Under the pieces are notes generated by a model that worked only from the letters and a program-made list of their open reading frames with translations, made no database searches and had not been told where the DNA came from. This document shows, piece after piece, positions 1 through 6,189 of a stretch of DNA of 11,023 nt; the stretch's first letter is position 1, and the number at the start of each line of letters is the position of its first letter. A program made the translations under genes and the position numbers. Source of the stretch: an uncultured Bacilli bacterium. Its GTDB lineage: Bacteria; Bacillota_I; Bacilli_A; RF39; UBA660. Location of the stretch: NCBI GenBank assembly GCA_934096405.1, contig CAKOLW010000025.1, positions 1-11,023 on the forward strand, read 5' to 3'.

Positions 1-6
1 TTTCTT

Positions 7-69
7 TTAACCCCCCCCGAAATTCGTACCAAGTTTGGTACTTAATTCAAAGAGAATTATTCTTTCCAT
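7..69 (-). CDS. 5' end of an unidentified operon gene, out of frame after 20 codons at a C8 tract
   Basis: A consensus Shine-Dalgarno AAGGAG (84..79) lies 9 nt before an ATG at 69 and overlaps the stop codon of the YtxH gene, so this is the next gene of the same operon. As read, it encodes MERIILFELSTKLGTNFGGG and then meets TAA at 9..7. The three terminal glycines come from a run of eight G on the coding strand (C at 11-18). A run one base shorter or longer keeps the frame open to the window edge. The gene is therefore either frameshifted by a homopolymer error or true length variation, or it is a genuine 20-aa peptide. I do not recognise the family; the rest of the gene lies outside the window. 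Confidence 0.4.
   Translation of the reverse strand: MERIILFELSTKLGTNFGGG
26..41. repeat. Perfect 7-bp inverted repeat with 2-nt centre
   Basis: GTACCAA at 26-32 is mirrored by TTGGTAC at 35-41. It lies inside the first codons of the truncated gene, 8 nt from the C8 tract. It could be a small hairpin or a protein-binding palindrome. It is short enough to have arisen by chance, and no function can be assigned. Confidence 0.4.
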
Positions 70-82
70 AGTTTTGTACTCC

Positions 83-538
83 TTATTTATTTGTTTTCTT
101 TTTTGGTTTATTTGTTGGTTTTTTTGCAGTAGTTTTTTCACTCTCTTCAAGTTTATTTACTACTTGTTTTGCTGCTTTAAGTGCTACATCTTTAGCTTCT
201 TTTACAGCATTTTCTACAACTGGAGTTGCAGCTTCTTTAGCATAATCATAAAGTTCATTAGCTTTCTTTTCTATTTTCTTAGCTTGTGTTTTAGCAATTG
301 CTAAAGCTTTTTCTTTATCAAGATCTGCTACTTCCATTCTTAATTCTTCTACTTTTTGTATAATTCCAGCTTTTACATCTTCTGGATCAATAGCTTTTAC
401 TTTGTCTAAAACAGCATCTAATTTTATTTTTAATTCTTTTCTAGTTTTACTTCCTTCTTGTGGAGCAAATAGTAAAGCTATTCCAGCACCTACTCCCATT
501 CCTAATATAAATTTTCCTAAACCACATTTTTTACTCAT
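83..538 (-). CDS. YtxH-domain protein
   Basis: This 151-aa protein has the YtxH-family signature at its N-terminus. A Gly-rich hydrophobic segment at about residues 11-24 (ILGMGVGAGIALLFAP) is followed by the typical QEGSKTRKEL at about 27-36. The rest is a long Lys/Glu/Ala-rich helical region and a Lys/Thr/Pro-rich basic tail. YtxH proteins are small, membrane-associated and general-stress-linked in Bacillus; their biochemical role is not settled. The ATG at 538 overlaps the stop of the upstream gene (531-533) by 8 nt and has AAAGGGTGAG before it, so translation is probably coupled. It sits downstream of a YtxG-like gene, as in Bacillus ytxG-ytxH. The family call is firm; the function is unknown. 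Confidence 0.85.
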   Translation of the reverse strand: MSKKCGLGKFILGMGVGAGIALLFAPQEGSKTRKELKIKLDAVLDKVKAIDPEDVKAGIIQKVEELRMEVADLDKEKALAIAKTQAKKIEKKANELYDYAKEAATPVVENAVKEAKDVALKAAKQVVNKLEESEKTTAKKPTNKPKKKTNK

Positions 539-821
539 TTATCTCACCCTTTCTTTTCTTTTTATCTTTTTTAGTAAAAATTTTTCTAACTACTCCCATT
601 ATGGAACTTGTAATTGCTTCCCCAATTGCTCCAAATCTGCTTGTAGTCATTTCTATCATTTCAAAAACCCCATCTAAGCTTTCTGCTTTTTTTGTTAAAT
701 TATCAATTAAATAATCCATTTTTGTTAAAGTTCCAATTGCTTTTATTGCTAGTACTATTAGTGATATTAATAATACTATTAAAACTAAATATAATAATAC
801 TTTTAATGCTTCCATAATCAT
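531..821 (-). CDS. Single-pass membrane protein, YtxG/DUF948-like
   Basis: This 96-aa protein has one strongly hydrophobic helix at about residues 5-29 (LKVLLYLVLIVLLISLIVLAI), then a helical stretch with regular hydrophobic spacing (about 36-80) and a very basic tail (KKDKKKRKGEINE). This is the layout of YtxG/DUF948 proteins, and its place directly before a ytxH gene supports that. It is shorter than typical members. The start ATG at 821 overlaps the preceding stop (TAATG) with AGAGGGAGAA upstream; a second ATG two codons later is possible. It probably forms an envelope-associated complex with its neighbours, but that is inference from the operon alone. Confidence 0.6.
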   Translation of the reverse strand: MIMEALKVLLYLVLIVLLISLIVLAIKAIGTLTKMDYLIDNLTKKAESLDGVFEMIEMTTSRFGAIGEAITSSIMGVVRKIFTKKDKKKRKGEINE

Positions 822-1738
822 TATTCTCCCTCTTTTTCTTCATACATTGAATCTATTAGATTAAACAAATCGTGTTCTAACGTTTTGTCACCTAAATCTT
901 CTTTGTTTCTTTCTTCCTCTTTCGGTTCTGTTTGTTCAATACTTTTTTGTACAAAAGTTTTTATTTCGTCTTTATCTTCATCTTCTTCTATTTTATCTTT
1001 TATTAGTTCTTCAATTTCTCCTATTGAGACATTTCTATTACCTTCTATTTCATTTAACAAGTCTTCTATACTTTTTGAATTTTTATCTTCAACTATTTTT
1101 TCTACTTCTTTTATTTCATTATTTATTTCCTCATGTTTTGTATTCAAGTTAGACAAAGTATGATCTAATTCATCTTCTAGAGTTCCATATGCTTTTCTTC
1201 TAACTGAATCATAATTCATTTCACTAGTTTTATGCACAATTGGAGTTTCATATTTCTTTTGTCTTTCTTTTAGTTCTTCTTTTGTATAGTTATCATCCAA
1301 TATTCCATAAACAGGACTTATTATTGGACTAGGTTTAAATACTCTTTCAGGTTCTTTTGGTCTTTCTATTTCCCTTTTATTTGAATTATTAAATCTGTCA
1401 TTTGATCTATCATATCTATCAAGTTTACTTTCTTTTACTTCATTCTTTTTATTTCTTTCAAGTTCTAAAGCATTTACTCTTGATCTTGTTTTTATTGGTT
1501 CTTCGTCTTCATCATCTAATATTGGAAATTTAAAAGTATTTTCTGTTTTAAATAATTCTCTTTCAGAATAATTTGGTTTTACAGGTTCTTCTACTATTTT
1601 ACTTTCTTCTCTTTTTTGTATATGTACTTCTTCAATTCTAGGTTTTTCTTCCTTTTTAACTTCTTTTGTTTCTGTTTCTGGAACTTCTACTATTTCTTCG
1701 TCATAGAATATATTTTTAATTTTTCCAAATAATCCCAT
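821..1738 (-). CDS. Highly charged, mostly disordered protein with amphipathic N-terminal helix
   Basis: This 305-aa protein starts MGLFGKIKNIFYDEE. That is an amphipathic sequence like the membrane-binding N-terminus of the division protein SepF, but no SepF core domain follows. Nearly all the rest is Glu/Lys/Asp-rich and likely disordered. Two islands stand out: KPSPIISPVYGILDDNY at about 135-151 and RRKAYGTLEDELDHTL at about 180-195. Both carry a Y-G-x-L-x-D/E core, and a third hydrophobic patch, FKFPILDDED, lies at about 69-78. Residues 195-260 favour coiled coil. The pattern suggests a membrane-tethered scaffold with short docking motifs, perhaps for division or envelope proteins. The start at 1738 has AGAGGTG upstream; 15 nt separate it from the lipoprotein gene. 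I know no established family name. Confidence 0.65.
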   Translation of the reverse strand: MGLFGKIKNIFYDEEIVEVPETETKEVKKEEKPRIEEVHIQKREESKIVEEPVKPNYSERELFKTENTFKFPILDDEDEEPIKTRSRVNALELERNKKNEVKESKLDRYDRSNDRFNNSNKREIERPKEPERVFKPSPIISPVYGILDDNYTKEELKERQKKYETPIVHKTSEMNYDSVRRKAYGTLEDELDHTLSNLNTKHEEINNEIKEVEKIVEDKNSKSIEDLLNEIEGNRNVSIGEIEELIKDKIEEDEDKDEIKTFVQKSIEQTEPKEEERNKEDLGDKTLEHDLFNLIDSMYEEKEGE

Positions 1739-1753
1739 AATACACCTCTTTCT

Positions 1754-2380
1754 TTAATTAGCTTGTCCATTGTAAGTATCTTTATCATAAACATCTAATA
1801 TATTTTTCTTTTGACTGCTATTAGTAGGCTTCTTAATTTCATATGATGTTTCTTTAGCATCCAAATCACCTGTATTTATGAAATTTTCTATAGCTTTGTC
1901 ATTATACTTTATAGAAGACAATATAATTATTGAATTGACAACCGCTGGTTTTAATTCTTCCTTTTTTACATATGTCTCTATGTAACTATAATTATACATC
2001 ATTTTTAGATAAAAGTAATCATTTTTTCCTTCTTTTATTTCTATAAAACCTAGTTTATCATTATATTTATAGTTTTTACTATATTCAATATCAGGATTTA
2101 TACTAAAGGTATGTTCATAGTTATTATAGTAACCATTTATATCAATACTCAGATAATATTTATTGCCTTTATTAATAAGTATATGATTAAAGTCTTCGTC
2201 TTTATATATTGAAAAATCTCTAGGTTTATAGTATTTAAAGCCTTTACCTAAGGTATTGTAATGGGTTATCTCATTAGATAATGTATTCATAATTAAACTT
2301 TCATATGATTTATTATTAGTGACACTACTAGTGCAACCTACTAAAAATAAACTTGAAAGTATAATTATTATTTTCTTCAT
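1754..2380 (-). CDS. Small lipoprotein of unknown function
   Basis: This 208-aa protein begins MKKIIIILSSLFLVGCTSS: a short basic n-region, a hydrophobic core and the lipobox LVGC. It should be lipidated at Cys16 and anchored to the outer face of the membrane. I chose the ATG at 2380 because GTGGGTGA then sits at ribosome-binding distance; the upstream in-frame GTG at 2389 lies inside that motif. The mature part is rich in Tyr, Asn, Lys and Ile and shows no domain I recognise; its alternating pattern suggests beta strands. It is the first gene of the envelope operon and has a TGn-extended -10 promoter just upstream. Confidence 0.75.
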   Translation of the reverse strand: MKKIIIILSSLFLVGCTSSVTNNKSYESLIMNTLSNEITHYNTLGKGFKYYKPRDFSIYKDEDFNHILINKGNKYYLSIDINGYYNNYEHTFSINPDIEYSKNYKYNDKLGFIEIKEGKNDYFYLKMMYNYSYIETYVKKEELKPAVVNSIIILSSIKYNDKAIENFINTGDLDAKETSYEIKKPTNSSQKKNILDVYDKDTYNGQAN

Positions 2381-2404
2381 TAAGTTCACCCACTTCTATA
2401 GTTA

Positions 2405-2413
2405 ATTATATCA
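2405..2413 (-). promoter_or_regulatory. Extended -10 promoter of the lipoprotein/YtxH operon
   Basis: On the minus strand TGATATAAT gives a perfect TATAAT (2410..2405) with the TGn extension. The start site would be near 2398, about 18 nt before the ATG at 2380. The -35 region (TAGGAA at 17 nt) is poor, which an extended -10 can tolerate. Confidence 0.55.
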
Positions 2414-2431
2414 GATATTTTTTATTTTTCC

Positions 2432-2474
2432 TAGTGTCTTTTTTATGTATTTTATTTTACATAACTTTACACTA
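2432..2474 (-). other. Two-tier nested inverted repeat after trmB
   Basis: TAGTGT at 2432-2437 pairs with ACACTA at 2469-2474. Inside it, TTATGTA at 2443-2449 pairs with TACATAA at 2458-2464, leaving an 8-nt loop and small internal loops. The outer arm includes the trmB stop codon. No U-run follows on the minus strand, so it is not a classical intrinsic terminator. It may protect the 3' end of the trmB message or stop transcription weakly. Confidence 0.4.
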
Positions 2475-3089
2475 TAATTTAATTACTTTTACATAATTTA
2501 TGTTTTTACCTTTGCTTATAAATTTACATTCATATTCTGTTCTTATTTTAGCAAAATAGTTATTTGATTTTTTTAATATAAAGTATCCATGTTCTTTATA
2601 CATTTCTAAACTGTAATTAAATAAGTCGTCATTGTCAGTTTTTTGTTCAATTATTTTAAATCTTTTAAATATTTTATCATATTTATTTAGAAAGATTTGA
2701 CTAGTTAGACGTCTTTTTGCATGTCTTTTTTTAGGCCAAGGATCACTAAAATTTAAGTATATTTTACTTATTTCTTTTTCAAATATATTATCTATGTTAC
2801 TTGCATCAGTACATATTATTTTTATGTTTTTTAGATTTTCTTCTTCAATTGTTTTGATAGCATTTAATAATACACTAGGATATTTTTCTATTCCAATGTA
2901 ATTTATATTAGGATTACGTCTTGCGTTTTCTATTAGAAATGAACCTTTACCCATACCTATTTCTATATATATTTTATTATTATTTTTAAAGATATTATTC
3001 CAGTGTCTTTTATATATTTCAGCACCAGTTATAACTATTTTACTATTATTTACTATTTCTTCTGAACCTTTTATATGTTTTAGTCTCAT
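2472..3089 (-). CDS. trmB: tRNA (guanine-N7-)-methyltransferase TrmB
   Basis: This 205-aa enzyme methylates N7 of G46 in the tRNA variable loop using S-adenosylmethionine. The Rossmann methyltransferase core is visible: motif I EIGMGKG (43-49) for SAM binding, the acidic end of strand 2 at GIEKY (66-70), and D95 in the adenine region. The family hallmark NFSDPWPKKRHAKRRL follows at 113-128, and TEYECKFISKGKNI lies near the C-terminus. Length is normal for the family. The ATG at 3089 is preferred over the in-frame ATG at 3101 because the sequence between them, GGGTGAAAC, is the ribosome binding site. It is transcribed from its own promoter, divergently from the gene at 3161, and ends in TAG. 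Confidence 0.95.
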   Translation of the reverse strand: MRLKHIKGSEEIVNNSKIVITGAEIYKRHWNNIFKNNNKIYIEIGMGKGSFLIENARRNPNINYIGIEKYPSVLLNAIKTIEEENLKNIKIICTDASNIDNIFEKEISKIYLNFSDPWPKKRHAKRRLTSQIFLNKYDKIFKRFKIIEQKTDNDDLFNYSLEMYKEHGYFILKKSNNYFAKIRTEYECKFISKGKNINYVKVIKL

Positions 3090-3105
3090 TGTTTCACCCA
3101 TTTAT

Positions 3106-3134
3106 ATTATACACACATTTTAGTTATTTGTCAT
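3106..3134 (-). promoter_or_regulatory. trmB promoter
   Basis: The minus strand reads ATGACA (-35, 3134..3129), a 17-nt spacer and TATAAT (-10, 3111..3106), which is 11 of 12 consensus bases. The start site would be near 3099, leaving a leader of about 10 nt before the trmB ATG. Its -35 box shares base 3134 with the -10 of the divergent gene. Confidence 0.75.
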
Positions 3135-3139
3135 ATAAT
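3110..3139 (+). promoter_or_regulatory. Promoter of the divergent small gene at 3161
   Basis: TATAAT at 3134-3139 is a perfect -10; TACACA at 3110-3115 is a modest -35 at 18 nt. The start would be near 3146, just before the GGAGG at 3151. The whole element lies on top of the trmB promoter. Confidence 0.5.
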
Positions 3140-3160
3140 AATTACGAAACGGAGGATTTT

Positions 3161-3463
3161 ATGAAAGGAAATAGAGATATGGTTTATGGTAATTATAATA
3201 TGGGTGCTTATAGTGAACCTCAATTTATACCACCACAGGGTTATAATATAAATTCACAATACCAAGCATTTGGTCCTAATGTTATGGTACCCAATAATAT
3301 GAATAATTATAATTCTAATACTGGTTATACTGATGATATAGAATCTAGAATTAATAAATTAGAAAGACAAATTAGAAATTTAGATACAAGATTAAAGAGA
3401 TTAGAAAGTGGTACTAATGTTAGTGATGATACCATAGTAGATTCAAACTTGTATATGATTTAA
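3161..3463 (+). CDS. Small Asn/Tyr/Pro-rich protein with C-terminal coiled coil
   Basis: This 100-aa protein starts at ATG 3161, fixed by ACGGAGG 6 nt upstream; the in-frame upstream ATG at 3089 has no such site. Residues 1-56 are low complexity, rich in Asn, Tyr, Gly, Pro and Gln (NYNMGAYSEPQFIPPQGYN, then MVPNNMNNYNSNTGY). Residues 58-83 (DDIESRINKLERQIRNLD and on) form a clear heptad coiled coil, probably dimeric or trimeric. There is no signal peptide or transmembrane segment. This composition recalls small spore-coat or surface-assembly proteins of Bacillota, but I recognise no specific family. It is monocistronic, between a promoter shared with trmB and a strong terminator. Confidence 0.7.
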   Translation: MKGNRDMVYGNYNMGAYSEPQFIPPQGYNINSQYQAFGPNVMVPNNMNNYNSNTGYTDDIESRINKLERQIRNLDTRLKRLESGTNVSDDTIVDSNLYMI

Positions 3464-3492
3464 AAGAAGTCATTTATTAAAGACTTCTTTTT
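3462..3492. terminator. Bidirectional intrinsic terminator between convergent genes
   Basis: AAAAGAAGTC (3462-3471) pairs perfectly with GACTTCTTTT (3482-3491) across a 10-nt loop. The T-run serves the plus-strand gene, and the A-rich left side gives a U-run for the minus-strand gene. The stop codons of both genes lie in it (plus stop at 3461-3463, minus stop at 3479-3477 in the loop). Confidence 0.85.
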
Positions 3493-3974
3493 GATTTTGT
3501 TAGACTTTTGTATTGTTTTTGTAGTTGTTCAAATGTTTTTATGTTATCAATATCATTTAATAATTTATTAGATATTTTCTTACAAATTCTTGTTAATTCT
3601 TCATATGATTTTGGATTAAATGTTTTAACAATTTTATCAACTGCTTCATTAACTATACAAATTTTATATTTATCTTCAACATAACTTGGAATAAATTTAC
3701 TAATTATTGGGTATACATCAATTAGATTAATGTAATTGTCTTTTTCTAATTTTCTTATTGATATAGTTCTACCACAAGAATAACAGTATGCTCTTATAAA
3801 ATATTTTGTATTATTTGTTTCTTCGTAATGAATTAAAAATAACATACTGTGACCACATTTATTATTTAATTTATTTATTTCTTTATCTATTTTACTGGTT
3901 AATTTTTTTCTTTTTGATTCCAATTCTTTCTTTTTATTTTGATATGTTTCTCTTTCTTTTGTAAAGTCTTTCAT
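3477..3974 (-). CDS. Hypothetical protein with coiled coil and possible zinc site
   Basis: This 165-aa protein has a Lys/Glu-rich helical start (about residues 4-38), then CGH (C40, H42) and, 22 residues later, CYSCG (C64, C67). Together these could bind one zinc as a CxH...CxxC knuckle around a beta hairpin. The C-terminal half is helical and ends in a Lys/Ser-rich tail. The arrangement suggests a small nucleic-acid- or protein-binding factor, but no family is recognised. The start ATG has AAGGTGAG upstream. It is monocistronic: a near-consensus promoter directly precedes it and a shared terminator follows. Confidence 0.7.
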   Translation of the reverse strand: MKDFTKERETYQNKKKELESKRKKLTSKIDKEINKLNNKCGHSMLFLIHYEETNNTKYFIRAYCYSCGRTISIRKLEKDNYINLIDVYPIISKFIPSYVEDKYKICIVNEAVDKIVKTFNPKSYEELTRICKKISNKLLNDIDNIKTFEQLQKQYKSLTKSKRSL

Positions 3975-3996
3975 AATCTCACCTTCTTGAGAATTT

Positions 3997-4025
3997 ATTA
4001 TAAATAACTGTTATGTCTAAGTCAA
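3997..4025 (-). promoter_or_regulatory. Strong promoter of the putative zinc-binding protein gene
   Basis: The minus strand reads TTGACT (4025..4020), a 17-nt spacer and TATAAT (4002..3997), 11 of 12 consensus bases. It begins at the last U of the preceding terminator, so the upstream operon and this gene are cleanly separated. The start site is predicted near 3990. Confidence 0.85.
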
Positions 4026-4048
4026 GAAAAAAAGTTCAATTGAACTTT
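4024..4048 (-). terminator. Intrinsic terminator of the der-spoVIF operon
   Basis: AAAGTTCAATTGAACTTT (4031-4048) is a perfect 18-bp palindrome followed on the minus strand by seven U (4033..4027). The spoVIF stop codon (4049..4047) is inside its first arm. The loop would be only about 4 nt (AATT). Confidence 0.85.
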
Positions 4049-4286
4049 AAATGTATTTGTCCATATTAGTTGGAACTTTATCATTGATTACCATTTCTAC
4101 TATTTTATCTTCTTTTTCTTTGCTAACTTCTTTTCCAGTTATTTCACTGATTTCACTTATAATACTCCTTAGATTATCTTCATTTTTAAAGTTTCCATCT
4201 TGTAATTTTTTTGCTAGATTAATAATAGTATCCTTATTTACTTTAGTTTTCTTTTCTATTCTTTCAAATAAATCGTCATTAGACAT
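4047..4286 (-). CDS. spoVIF: Stage VI sporulation protein F (SpoVIF)-like
   Basis: This 79-aa protein matches the SpoVIF family pattern along its whole length: an N-terminal FERIEKKTKVNKDTIINLAKKL, a central NFKNEDNLRSIISEISEITG, and a C-terminal KEVSKEKEDKIVEMVINDKVP. Bacillus SpoVIF is a small soluble protein needed for proper spore-coat assembly. Its presence suggests a sporulating ancestor or a retained non-sporulation role. It is the third gene after der. Its ribosome site is AGAGGTGGG. A TATAAT at 4310..4305 with a weak -35 (ATAACA) could be an internal promoter, but the start would then fall inside the ribosome binding site. The family call rests on remembered sequence pattern, not a search. 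Confidence 0.75.
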   Translation of the reverse strand: MSNDDLFERIEKKTKVNKDTIINLAKKLQDGNFKNEDNLRSIISEISEITGKEVSKEKEDKIVEMVINDKVPTNMDKYI

Positions 4287-4305
4287 TTAACCCACCTCTA
4301 GAGTA

Positions 4306-4345
4306 TTATATGAAAAAAGTGAATTTGTGTTATTCGCCTTTTTTA
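4306..4345 (-). terminator. Weak terminator-like hairpin at the end of the 140-aa gene
   Basis: On the minus strand AAAAAAG pairs with CTTTTTT and GAAT with ATTC, separated by a small asymmetric internal loop. The stop codon of the 140-aa gene (4332..4330) lies in it. It may cause partial termination before spoVIF; the stem is A/U-rich and imperfect. Confidence 0.3.
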
Positions 4346-4752
4346 GTTAGTTTTTTATTTTGAGTTATTTCATTTAATTTACTTTGAAATATTTCAATAA
4401 AGTCATCATATTCTACTTTAAATACTAAAAAGTAATTTAATTTATGATCTAGTTTATTAAGTAAGTAAGATAACTCCTTATTGTCAGTAATGCATTCATT
4501 TATAACTATATAATCTATTGCTTTTTTGTATAGTAAAGATAATGAATTCATGATGCTATAATTATTATTTTTATTGATCATATCACTTAAATTATCAATT
4601 TTATATATAGAGTTTAGTCTTAATAAATACGTGCAATCAGCTTCATTTACTACTTCTATTACATTCTTAGTGTAGTTAAATACTATACATTCTTTATTTT
4701 TATTAATTATTGGTGTATAAGTTTCTCTTAAAATTATTCTTAAATCATTCAT
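4330..4752 (-). CDS. Hypothetical protein downstream of der
   Basis: This 140-aa soluble protein shows no signal peptide, membrane segment or known motif. It looks like a mixed alpha/beta fold with strands near residues 21-36 (KECIVFNYTKNVIEVV) and helices in the C-terminal two thirds; the tail is basic (KKLTKKGE). The ATG at 4752 overlaps the der stop as TAATG with AAAGGTGAAG upstream, so translation is coupled to der. It could be a lineage-specific partner of der or of spoVIF; this is only positional. Confidence 0.65.
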   Translation of the reverse strand: MNDLRIILRETYTPIINKNKECIVFNYTKNVIEVVNEADCTYLLRLNSIYKIDNLSDMINKNNNYSIMNSLSLLYKKAIDYIVINECITDNKELSYLLNKLDHKLNYFLVFKVEYDDFIEIFQSKLNEITQNKKLTKKGE

Positions 4753-6065
4753 TATTCTTCACCTTTATTTTTAAAGTTAAGTATTATTGGAGTACCACTA
4801 AAATCTATGTTTTGTCTTATTTTATTTTCTAAGTATCTTTCATAACTAAAGTGTATTAATCCTTTACTATTTACAGATATATCAAATCTAGGAGGTTTAG
4901 TTCCACTTTGATGAGTAAAGTATATTTTTAGTTTTTTACCTTTATATGATGGTGGGGGTGTTTCCATAAACGCTTCCATAATTATGTCATTTAGTATATT
5001 AGTTTTAATTTCTTTAGTTGCATTTTCATAACTTTCTAATACAAGTGGCATAAGTGTACTTATTCTTTTTCTAGTTTTGGCACTTAAGAAACATACTTTA
5101 GCATAAGGCATGAATTGAAAATTATTTTTAATATCAGTTTTCCACTTTTTCATTGCTGCATCTTTATCAGTTTCAATAGTATCCCATTTATTTACCACGA
5201 TTACTATTGCTTTACCTGCTTCTATAGCATACCCCGCGATATGTTTATCATGTTCTATTATTCCCTCTTCCGCATTAATTACAAGTAAACATACATCACT
5301 TCTATCAATAGCACGCATACTTCTTAATAGACTATATTTTTCTACACTTTCAAATATTTTACCTTTTTTTCTAAGACCAGCTGTATCTATTAAGATATAT
5401 TCATTTTTATCATATGTTAAAACCGTATCTATACTATCTCTTGTAGTACCAGCAATATCACTAACAATTACTCTTTCTTCATTAAGTAATGCATTTACTA
5501 AACTACTTTTTCCTACATTAGGTCTACCTATAACTGAGAATTTTAATCTATTATCTTCTATTTCTTCACTTTCATCAAATTCACTAGTTACTACATCCAT
5601 TAAGTCACTTATTCCAATATTATGTTCAGCACTAATAGGAACATATTCATCAAAACCTAAAGTATAGAAGTCATACATATTATCTTCACTTAATTTATTA
5701 TCTATTTTATTAATAGCCACAACCACTTTTTTATTAGATTTTCTAAGCATATCTCTAATTAATGTATCATTACTTGTTATACCTTCTTTACCATCTACAA
5801 CAAATATAATTACATCACTTTCATCTATTCCTATTTCTACTTGTGCCTTAATTTCTTCGTTAAATGCGCCTTCACTTATATCAATACCACCTGTATCTAT
5901 TAAATAAAATGGTTTGTCATCATATATACCACTAGAATATATTCTATCTCTAGTGACACCTGGTATATCTTCTATGATTGAGATTTTCTTTTTAACTAAT
6001 CTATTAAATAATGTACTTTTTCCTACATTAGGTCTGCCTACTAAACATATAGTATTTTTTTTCAT
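4752..6065 (-). CDS. der: Ribosome-assembly GTPase Der (EngA)
   Basis: This 437-aa protein is an essential tandem GTPase that matures the 50S subunit. GTPase domain 1 shows GRPNVGKS (10-17), DTGG (57-60), NKID (119-122) and ISAE (144-147). Domain 2 shows GRPNVGKS (180-187), DTAG (227-230), NKWD (292-295) and LSAK. The C-terminal KH-like domain is about 360-437 and includes the family's PPPSYKGKKLKIYF region. Length and motif set are complete. The ATG at 6065 is chosen over the one at 6083 because AAAGGGGATGA between them is the ribosome binding site. It is the first gene of a three-gene operon with a good promoter. Confidence 0.97.
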   Translation of the reverse strand: MKKNTICLVGRPNVGKSTLFNRLVKKKISIIEDIPGVTRDRIYSSGIYDDKPFYLIDTGGIDISEGAFNEEIKAQVEIGIDESDVIIFVVDGKEGITSNDTLIRDMLRKSNKKVVVAINKIDNKLSEDNMYDFYTLGFDEYVPISAEHNIGISDLMDVVTSEFDESEEIEDNRLKFSVIGRPNVGKSSLVNALLNEERVIVSDIAGTTRDSIDTVLTYDKNEYILIDTAGLRKKGKIFESVEKYSLLRSMRAIDRSDVCLLVINAEEGIIEHDKHIAGYAIEAGKAIVIVVNKWDTIETDKDAAMKKWKTDIKNNFQFMPYAKVCFLSAKTRKRISTLMPLVLESYENATKEIKTNILNDIIMEAFMETPPPSYKGKKLKIYFTHQSGTKPPRFDISVNSKGLIHFSYERYLENKIRQNIDFSGTPIILNFKNKGEE

Positions 6066-6091
6066 GGTTTCATCCCCTTTCAAGTAACATT

Positions 6092-6120
6092 ATTATAGCA
6101 AATAAAGTACACATTTACAA
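6092..6120 (-). promoter_or_regulatory. der operon promoter
   Basis: The minus strand reads TTGTAA (6120..6115), a 17-nt spacer ending in TGC, and TATAAT (6097..6092). The perfect extended -10 compensates for the 4/6 -35. The start site is predicted near 6085, 20 nt before the ATG. Confidence 0.8.
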
Positions 6121-6154
6121 CATAAATCAAATACTTTGTATAGTTAGGTGGGAC

Positions 6155-6183
6155 TAGACAAAATAAGAAAAATTTAGTATAAT
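6155..6183 (+). promoter_or_regulatory. Promoter of the predicted antisense RNA
   Basis: TAGACA (6155-6160), a 17-nt spacer and TATAAT (6178-6183) match 11 of 12 consensus bases. The start is predicted near 6190. No ORF with a ribosome binding site begins within 200 nt downstream on this strand, which points to a noncoding RNA. Confidence 0.7.
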
Positions 6184-6189
6184 GTATAC

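Noticed and set aside
402..677. Plus-strand ORF of 91 aa opposite the YtxG/YtxH genes
   Set aside because: It has no ribosome binding site and a composition that is the antisense of the Lys/Glu-rich minus-strand genes. The same applies to the ORFs at 35-304 and 885-1163.
4051..4290. 79-aa plus-strand ORF opposite spoVIF
   Set aside because: It mirrors the spoVIF frame exactly and lacks a start signal; the minus frame matches a known family.
4305..4333. Internal promoter for spoVIF (ATAACA-17-TATAAT)
   Set aside because: The predicted start would fall in or next to the ribosome binding site, leaving almost no leader. The 43-nt gap is normal for operon genes.
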